Below, one piece after another: positions 58,346 through 64,000 of a stretch of 64,000 bases of DNA. The notes beneath the pieces are model-generated. The model was given only the letters and a program-made list of their open reading frames with translations, had not been told where the DNA came from and ran no database searches. Every line of letters starts with the position of its first letter. The stretch's first letter is position 1. The position numbers were made by a program, and so were the translations under genes. Origin of the DNA: Bacteroidota bacterium (GTDB lineage Bacteria > Bacteroidota > Bacteroidia > Cytophagales > Cyclobacteriaceae); assembly GCA_016178785.1 (NCBI GenBank), contig JACOSO010000023.1, forward strand, positions 151,771 to 215,770, read 5' to 3'.

Positions 58346-59677
58346 ATGCGAGGTCGGTTTTTTTTTCTAATGATTGTTGTGTTGTTCTTCTCCTGTGAAG
58401 ACCCCACCACGCTTCCTGTAAGTAAGGTATTTAATGGAAATAAATTGCAGACTGCGTATATCGATACATTTTCGGTAATTACGTCTACTGTTCAACTAGA
58501 CACTGTGCTTACCAACAACTCAGGTACAATGTTATTGGGAAGATACCATGATGATCAGCTCGGATTTGTTTCGTCATCAACTTATTTTCAATTGGGTTAT
58601 GCAGGTGCCTTTCGGCCAGATATCAGATCTAAATTCGATTCTATTGCGCTGATACTGCCGTATAACCATACCTACACTGGAGATACAACAAATGCCGTTA
58701 ACATCAGTGTCTATCGGCTTACGCAGCAGATGCAACCAAGGCTTTTGCCTCCAATAGTGGAACTCAAGACATCAGTTTTCAATAACGGTTCCGGATTTTA
58801 TAATTCGAGTAAAGTCCAATACAATCCAACACCAATTGTATCGGCCTCTGTTAAGCTGACTCCTCACCGCGACTCGATTTACATTAAAATGCCCCAGGCT
58901 TTTGGCGCCAATTGGTTCAGTCTTGCTCAGCAAGATTCGGGTAAGCTTTTTTCAAGCGTTGTAAATTTTGTAACCAAATATTTTTACGGCCTTCACATTG
59001 ATGTAGATCCATCTACAAATGCTTGTGTGGTTGGTTTTAAGGCTAACAAAATGAAAATCAGATTATATTATCGTCAACTCAGCGGTGATATTTATAAAGC
59101 TGCTCACACCGATTTCATGATGGTTAACCCGGGCTATCAGTTCAATCATATAGAATATGACAGATCGGGGACCGGCTTGGCAGGCACTAAAGTATTACAG
59201 CGTGTATCCACAGAATCTACCAATAATATTGGCTTTGTTCAAACAGGAACGGGATTGGTTACCCGATTGGATTTTCCATCACTAAAAAGCTTCTTTTCCC
59301 TCAACAACGGAATAGTTATAAGTGCGGCCTATCTTGATATCAGCCCGATCAAAGGATCGTATGAGAAAAATTTTTTACCGCCCAGCTCTCTTAACCTTTA
59401 TGCTACAGATGGTTCAAGCATTCCTTTGACGAACATTATTGGTGGTAGTGCCAATATCGCTTATGATCATGAGTATGGGGTAAATACTTATTATAGGTAC
59501 CAACTTTTCACCTTTATTTTTGGTCAACTAAAAAGTAGTACCGGCTATGTTACCCCTTTGATTCTTGCACCAGTAGGCAACCAGGGGAATGGCGTTCAAC
59601 GCCTTTATTTGGGAGGTCGATTTAACTCACAGGCAAAGATTAAATTGAAAATATATTATACTTATGTACTTAACTAA
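58346..59677 (+). CDS. DUF4270 family lipoprotein
   Basis: A 443-residue lipoprotein (MRGRFFFLMIVVLFFSC, Cys17) with the DUF4270 pattern: FSVITSTVQLDTVLTNNSGTMLLGRYHDDQLGFVSSSTYFQLG near the N-terminus and a long beta-rich body ending RFNSQAKIKLKIYYTYV. It should be anchored in the outer membrane; the role is unknown, though similar proteins are common in the phylum. It is followed after seven bases by a kelch-type lipoprotein gene. Confidence 0.85.
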   Translation: MRGRFFFLMIVVLFFSCEDPTTLPVSKVFNGNKLQTAYIDTFSVITSTVQLDTVLTNNSGTMLLGRYHDDQLGFVSSSTYFQLGYAGAFRPDIRSKFDSIALILPYNHTYTGDTTNAVNISVYRLTQQMQPRLLPPIVELKTSVFNNGSGFYNSSKVQYNPTPIVSASVKLTPHRDSIYIKMPQAFGANWFSLAQQDSGKLFSSVVNFVTKYFYGLHIDVDPSTNACVVGFKANKMKIRLYYRQLSGDIYKAAHTDFMMVNPGYQFNHIEYDRSGTGLAGTKVLQRVSTESTNNIGFVQTGTGLVTRLDFPSLKSFFSLNNGIVISAAYLDISPIKGSYEKNFLPPSSLNLYATDGSSIPLTNIIGGSANIAYDHEYGVNTYYRYQLFTFIFGQLKSSTGYVTPLILAPVGNQGNGVQRLYLGGRFNSQAKIKLKIYYTYVLN

Positions 59678-59684
59678 ATTGTCT

Positions 59685-60809
59685 ATGAAATACATTTCTT
59701 TTGCTGCAATCACTCTTGTCTTTTTTGCATTGCAGACGAGCCTGACGTCATGTAACAGTTCACCTAATACTACTACACTTCCGGGCTCTTGGGACAAACT
59801 CGGAGATTTCGAGGGCTATCCACGCACTGGAGCATCGGGCTTTGTGATAAATGGAATCGCATACGTGGGTTGCGGTTACAATTTTGAGCTTGCCGGGGTG
59901 GCGGGCGCATCAGGAAGGCTTAAAGATTTTTGGAAGTATGACCCCAACAGCGACCATTGGTCTCGCGTAGCTGATTTTCCAGGCAGCCCCAGGAGCGGTG
60001 CAGTGGCATTCAGCCTTAACGGCAAAGGCTATGTTGGTACAGGCCTTGACGAATCTTCAAACGCACTCAGTGATTTTTATGAATTTGATCCTGCGGCTGG
60101 GACTAACGGGAAGTGGAAACGCATTGCCGATTTAGGATACACTGCTGCTCAGCATGATACTACAGTTACTAAACGTTACGGTAGCTTGGCTTTTACAGTG
60201 AAGAACCGTGCCTTTGTTGGGGGTGGGCATTACGTAAGTGACCTGAAGGATTTATGGGAATATGATCAGACTAATAATGTTTGGAAACAAGCCCCAAGTC
60301 TAGGAGGTTCTAAACGTCAGAATGGATTTGTGATGGTCATTAATGACATCGCTTATGTTGGAGGAGGAAGTGATAATAACCAACCTGCAAGAGACTTTTA
60401 CAAATTTGATGTAACAAAACTAAACCCGGATGGCTCAGGTAGTCCGTGGACTCAGCTTAACGGATTGACTGGAAAGGATGCCAACGGCAATGCCATTGCT
60501 CAGCCTAAATCAAAGGAGCTGGCCTCTACTTTTACAATTGGTAATTATGGTTACGTTGTTTGCGGTAGCCCTGCAAGTGCACTTGGCGCATCAAACGATA
60601 CCTGGCAGTATGATCCCTCATTAGACTCATGGATTCAATACTTCTCTTTTTCTACCAACACTCCCAATACCGGGGCGTCTAGAGCTGCGGCCATTGGTTT
60701 TGGAATCGGTGACTATGGTTATATAGTGACTGGCGGAAGCGGTCAGTCAGTCAAGTTTGACGATTGCTGGCAATTCAACCCCAGTGGTGTTGAGCCTGAT
60801 AACAAGTAA
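59685..60809 (+). CDS. Kelch-repeat lipoprotein
   Basis: A 374-residue lipoprotein (lipobox LTSC, Cys23) whose mature part is a six-bladed kelch propeller: repeats such as GASGFVINGIAYVGCGYN...DFWKYDPNSDHWSRVADFPG, SGAVAFSLNGKGYVGTG...SDFYEFDP and AAAIGFGIGDYGYIVTGG...DDCWQFNPS. Kelch lipoproteins bind extracellular ligands or assemble with DUF4270 proteins. The ATG at 59685, seven bases after the previous stop, starts the signal peptide; an earlier ATG overlaps the preceding gene. Confidence 0.85.
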   Translation: MKYISFAAITLVFFALQTSLTSCNSSPNTTTLPGSWDKLGDFEGYPRTGASGFVINGIAYVGCGYNFELAGVAGASGRLKDFWKYDPNSDHWSRVADFPGSPRSGAVAFSLNGKGYVGTGLDESSNALSDFYEFDPAAGTNGKWKRIADLGYTAAQHDTTVTKRYGSLAFTVKNRAFVGGGHYVSDLKDLWEYDQTNNVWKQAPSLGGSKRQNGFVMVINDIAYVGGGSDNNQPARDFYKFDVTKLNPDGSGSPWTQLNGLTGKDANGNAIAQPKSKELASTFTIGNYGYVVCGSPASALGASNDTWQYDPSLDSWIQYFSFSTNTPNTGASRAAAIGFGIGDYGYIVTGGSGQSVKFDDCWQFNPSGVEPDNK

Positions 60810-60834
60810 GTTATTTCGATATTAATTGATTTAG

Positions 60835-60862
60835 AAAATCCGGGGCCTCCCCGGATTTTTTT
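60835..60862. terminator. Strong bidirectional terminator
   Basis: AAAATCCGGGG (60835-60845) and CCCCGGATTTT (60849-60859) form a perfect 11-base stem with loop CCT, followed by TTT. It lies 25 bases after the kelch gene and 4 bases before the end of the convergent MFS gene, and A/T flanks suit both strands. Confidence 0.88.
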
Positions 60863-60865
60863 CTT

Positions 60866-62158
60866 TCAACCGGTGGATGATTTCAATTTGTTCCTAAAAT
60901 AAATCATCGACAGCAGCATGAGAAAACTTCCTGCGATTGAAAGGGCATAGCCGCTGGTGATAAAAAAGCTGAGCCAGCTTAATTGCGACTGGCCAAAATA
61001 CCTATACAGTAATACGCTCACGCTTCCAAGATAACCAAATGAATCTGCGAGGTTAATCAAGAAGGCAACTGTTCCGGCATACTTGAATGCAGCTAAGAGT
61101 CGATCAAAAAAAATGCTGTTGAATTGAATATATCCAAAGTACAATCCCATGCCAACTAAAGTCATCCATACGAGTGGTGAGATCATCTTTTGTTGAAAGG
61201 CAAACGTACTTGCTCCAACAAGGAGCATCCCGCCAAGTACCATCAAGTGATTGATAAGCAAAGCGCTTCGATTGTTTTTTATAATCATTAAAGAGGCGAT
61301 TGCCAATAACACCGTGATTGAAATCGGTGTTTCAGTCTGAGTAAAGATGGAGGGCTTGTCTCCATAACCCAATGATCTCCATATCTCGGCTGAAAAATTA
61401 TCGCGGAAGTCTCTAAATGCAGTCAATAGGGCGTAAGACAAAATCAAAAGAATTAGTCCCGGCCAAAACACTTTTATGAATGCCCTTCTTTCTTGCCCTG
61501 TCATTGGCTGGCGTTTTGTTCGAAGAGCCTCGTCTTCAAGAGTGGGAGGAGGGAGCTTGTTGATCAGCCACAAAAAAAGTAATAACGGCACAAAAAAAAG
61601 GCAGGCCGATACAAACGGCATCCAGAACTCTGTGACACCCCAATCACGCATCACCAGCCCGCCAATGGTTTTGCCTATGCCTGCTGAAAAAATGAAGCTC
61701 ACAGATAAGCTTGCACCCAATACCTCAGTGCTTTTCCTTCCTTCCAGAAAACTGAAAACTAAACTCCACACGATGCCCAGCGGCAAGCCATTCGTGAATA
61801 GAAAAAATATATTGTAAGGCGCAGGTGTGATAGCGAAGAAGAACCATGAAACAGTTGCAATGCTAACCATCAGGAGTATGCCCTTGCCGCGATACTTTGA
61901 TTTTAATTCTGAAGCTACTTTGATGCCGATGAATTTTGAGATGAGGTAGCCCATCACTTGAGATATCACCATCCAACCCTTGAGGTCAACGCCCCAATAA
62001 GAGACCCCTTCGTATGTCGCTACACCAAATGTTTTACGGAGAGCAAAAATGCAAGTGTATAAACAAAATGAAGTTACAGAAGCATACAGAGTAAAGTTGA
62101 ATGTGCCCGTACTTTTGAGCCAGTTTGTAATCGAGTGCTCAGTTATTTTTAATTCCAT
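60866..62158 (-). CDS. Major facilitator superfamily transporter (DUF5690 type)
   Basis: A 430-residue inner-membrane protein with about 12 membrane segments; the signature FRDFRDNFSAEIWRSLGYGDKPSIFTQTETPIS in the middle matches DUF5690. The substrate is unknown. The start at 62158 overlaps the end of the PHP phosphatase gene by 20 bases, and a further upstream start would overlap more. It is the third gene of a unit CHAT-PHP-MFS on the minus strand. Confidence 0.85.
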   Translation of the reverse strand: MELKITEHSITNWLKSTGTFNFTLYASVTSFCLYTCIFALRKTFGVATYEGVSYWGVDLKGWMVISQVMGYLISKFIGIKVASELKSKYRGKGILLMVSIATVSWFFFAITPAPYNIFFLFTNGLPLGIVWSLVFSFLEGRKSTEVLGASLSVSFIFSAGIGKTIGGLVMRDWGVTEFWMPFVSACLFFVPLLLFLWLINKLPPPTLEDEALRTKRQPMTGQERRAFIKVFWPGLILLILSYALLTAFRDFRDNFSAEIWRSLGYGDKPSIFTQTETPISITVLLAIASLMIIKNNRSALLINHLMVLGGMLLVGASTFAFQQKMISPLVWMTLVGMGLYFGYIQFNSIFFDRLLAAFKYAGTVAFLINLADSFGYLGSVSVLLYRYFGQSQLSWLSFFITSGYALSIAGSFLMLLSMIYFRNKLKSSTG

Positions 62159-62993
62159 TAGCGTTGAATTCAAATGGCTTCCATTGGCCATCGTGCAAAA
62201 TAGAAATTTCTTTGAACCCGATTTGCTTTAATAGATGAGCGGTTTCCTTAAAATAACTGATCAGGTCTTGATGGTGGTGTGCATCTGAACTAATAGTAAC
62301 GGGAATCATCTTTTGATGAATCAACTCCAGGATCCAGGGACTTGGATAAGTTGTCGCAGATTTTTTCTGATAAACTCCTCTGGTATTTACTTCAATGATT
62401 GACTTGGTCTTACGGATGGCATCTATCGTTATTTTGATTTCGTCTTGATACCACCGATCTGATTCGTTGAAAAACTTATTGTCGATATTTTGGATCTTGA
62501 TTTTATCCAAGTGGCCGATGACCGAAGGTGGAGATTTGGTTATCATCTCCCTTGTCAATTCATAATATCTTGCTACGGCCTTTTTAAAATCGTTGTCGAA
62601 AATTTTTTCGAGCCCTTCAAGAAAGAAAGAATGCGGCCCATCAATTTCCCATCCAATTCCATCGTTGAATTTTTCAACAAAATGAATTGAACCAATCGTG
62701 TAATCAAGTTTATTCTCAAAATCTTTTGGGCCGATTTGATAAGGAATATAATCCACTTCAAGTCCAGAGTAAATCTCAATCCTATGAGGCAGATGCTTTA
62801 AGGATTGAATTTCATCAATGTATTTGTGAAACGATTCTTTTTTCATACACCACTTGCTTTCGAAGGGAAGAGGAGCATGTGATGAGAAGCCGAGACTGGT
62901 TACATTAACTTTTTTGGCATGTTCAACAATCTCACTCAAAGATGATTTGCCATCACAGTAGTTGCTGTGCGTGTGGAAGTTGAACCAACTCAT
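62139..62993 (-). CDS. PHP-domain histidinol-phosphatase
   Basis: A 284-residue PHP phosphoesterase with metal ligands HTHSNYCDG (His7, His9, Asp14), FSSHAP (His39), GLEVDYIP, GSIHFV, IGHLDKIK and SSDAHHH. It should dephosphorylate histidinol phosphate (HisK-type) or a related substrate. Its start codon overlaps the stop of the upstream CHAT gene in ATGA, an odd operon partner for a biosynthetic enzyme. Confidence 0.85.
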   Translation of the reverse strand: MSWFNFHTHSNYCDGKSSLSEIVEHAKKVNVTSLGFSSHAPLPFESKWCMKKESFHKYIDEIQSLKHLPHRIEIYSGLEVDYIPYQIGPKDFENKLDYTIGSIHFVEKFNDGIGWEIDGPHSFFLEGLEKIFDNDFKKAVARYYELTREMITKSPPSVIGHLDKIKIQNIDNKFFNESDRWYQDEIKITIDAIRKTKSIIEVNTRGVYQKKSATTYPSPWILELIHQKMIPVTISSDAHHHQDLISYFKETAHLLKQIGFKEISILHDGQWKPFEFNANGIKNN

Positions 62994-64000
62994 TTACCAA
63001 TTAGCACAAAAGGGGCCCAGTAATAAGGCGAAGAGTATTTTTCGGTTTTGATGATATCTATTTTCGCTTGCCGAATCGCTTCACTGAAGCTCTGATTATC
63101 GTTTTCAATCAAGTGCTTGTAAAAGCTGATCATCAATTCGGCAGTAGATTCGTCAGAGACTTTCCAAAACGAGACGATAATATTTTTTGCCCCCGCGTAT
63201 GTAAGCGCTCGCGAAAGACCAATCACACCTTCGCCTTTCGAGAATTTTCCAAGACCAGTCTCGCATGCCGAAAGCACTACCAGGTCAGCGCTCATATTCA
63301 TGTTGTAGATTTCCCTGCAAAACAAATTACCATCTTCTGATCCACTGCTGTTCAAAAAAATTTCAGATTGAGAAGGGTCGCTTGAATCAACGATTCCGTG
63401 TGTAGCCAAATGTAAATAGCTATAATTCTGAACTTCTTTCGATTTCAATGTTGCCTCATTCGCGTTAGCATAAGTGAAGACTTTGGATTGATTGGGGAAA
63501 AGTTTTGCTATTGCATCCACTTCTCGTTCAGTGCCGAGCAGATCGTTCAGGTTTTGATTTTCGGTGAAATGAACAGGCGCGCAAAGAAAAATGCCCGAAG
63601 ATTTTTTATTTATTTTTTCCTTACTTTTCTGCAACATCAACCCCGCAGCGAATTCGTAACTGATCGCCCATCGATCAATAAAAAAAGAAACACTTTTAAA
63701 ATGGTTTCCCGTGATTTTTTTTAAGGGCATTGCTTCAATTGGTAGTGAACCTAATCTGCCCGATGGTATCACCACAATATTTTTTACTGACCGAGTAACT
63801 TTTGGCCGCAAAAGTTTGGCTAACGACTGCGCATTTTGATAAGTCTCGAAATCACTGTACAGTAAACTGTTAATGAAGCCTTTACATGATCGATCGAAAT
63901 CTTCCGGTAACGTGCGTGCGATGATTCTGAATTTTTTAGAGGTAATTACAAATTGGTAGAGTTTCTTATTTTTTTCAGCAATGAAATAACTTATCACGGC
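62990..64000 (-). CDS. CHAT-domain protease, partial
   Basis: The C-terminal 336 residues of a CHAT protein; its N-terminus lies beyond the right edge. The caspase-like dyad is present: YLHLATHGIVDSS with histidine and LSACETGLGKFSKGEGVIGLSRALTYAGAKNIIVSFWKVSDESTAELM with cysteine. The preceding segment (SVKNIVVIPSGRLGSLPIEAMPL) also matches the CHAT start. The complete gene probably has TPR repeats upstream. It is translationally coupled with the PHP phosphatase and belongs to the same family as the exported protease of the operon at 47.5-53.5 kb. Confidence 0.88.
   Translation of the reverse strand, partial: AVISYFIAEKNKKLYQFVITSKKFRIIARTLPEDFDRSCKGFINSLLYSDFETYQNAQSLAKLLRPKVTRSVKNIVVIPSGRLGSLPIEAMPLKKITGNHFKSVSFFIDRWAISYEFAAGLMLQKSKEKINKKSSGIFLCAPVHFTENQNLNDLLGTEREVDAIAKLFPNQSKVFTYANANEATLKSKEVQNYSYLHLATHGIVDSSDPSQSEIFLNSSGSEDGNLFCREIYNMNMSADLVVLSACETGLGKFSKGEGVIGLSRALTYAGAKNIIVSFWKVSDESTAELMISFYKHLIENDNQSFSEAIRQAKIDIIKTEKYSSPYYWAPFVLIGK

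Overview
The window looks like a chromosomal segment of a Bacteroidota bacterium, most probably Cytophagia (Cytophagales); this is inference from gene content. Supporting signs are the TTTG/N19-20/TAnnTTTG promoter architecture upstream of several genes, DUF4270, DUF2911 and DUF4136 proteins, a PD40-OmpA protein, a two-component 'propeller' histidine kinase, an LptE/SecG/MiaB cluster, a large single-chain type PurL, YebC with the Bacteroidota-type N-terminus and a DUF5690 MFS protein. There is no rRNA, phage, insertion sequence or CRISPR array. Coding density is high, with no gene-free stretch above about 300 bases.

Layout. 1-8.4 kb: SanA-like protein (cut by the window edge), TrmH, DUF4136 lipoprotein, PEP carboxylase, a cysteine-cluster protein, a Cdd1-like HhH protein and a secreted M28 peptidase. 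8.6-12.1 kb: a propeller histidine kinase and a LuxR-type response regulator facing each other with overlapping stop codons. 12.3-17.8 kb (minus strand): miaB, a receiver-less sigma-54 activator, lptE, a TPR-like gene and secG, with a two-gene toxin-antitoxin-like unit between lptE and the TPR-like gene. 17.9-24.8 kb: a PIN-toxin module, gamma carbonic anhydrase, Skp/OmpH, GNAT, a HerA-like ATPase, an ECF sigma/anti-sigma-like pair and a metallophosphoesterase. 24.9-31.6 kb: TetR-TolC-MFP-RND efflux operon with a clear operator. 31.7-35.6 kb: a second ECF sigma factor and small membrane partner, a RelE/ParE module and two hydrolases. 35.7-46.8 kb: purL (broken in two), YebC, a translationally coupled PIG-L/micro-membrane protein/sodium symporter operon and DUF2911. 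46.8-53.5 kb: alkyladenine glycosylase, then a co-directional envelope operon (PD40-OmpA, cysteine-rich lipoprotein, beta-barrel, TPR-CHAT protease, beta-barrel). 53.5-64 kb: gamma-glutamyltransferase with divergent TetR, enoyl-CoA hydratase, a porin-like protein, tRNA-Arg, a DUF4270/kelch pair, MFS, PHP phosphatase and a second CHAT protein running off the end.

Three genes carry visible lesions: an in-frame amber codon in the RND transporter, a one-base frameshift in a GNAT-like toxin, and an out-of-frame deletion in purL. Each may be real or a sequencing/assembly error. Many intergenic gaps are built from short degenerate tandem 'words' (ACGATTA heptamers, CACATGA, CTAATGC, TTTTCAAA, CACGGATTACACAGAT-like and GATTACA-like strings). 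These, the CHAT envelope operon, and a tRNA-Arg in which the normally invariant G19-C56 contact has become A19-U56 are the most unusual things seen.
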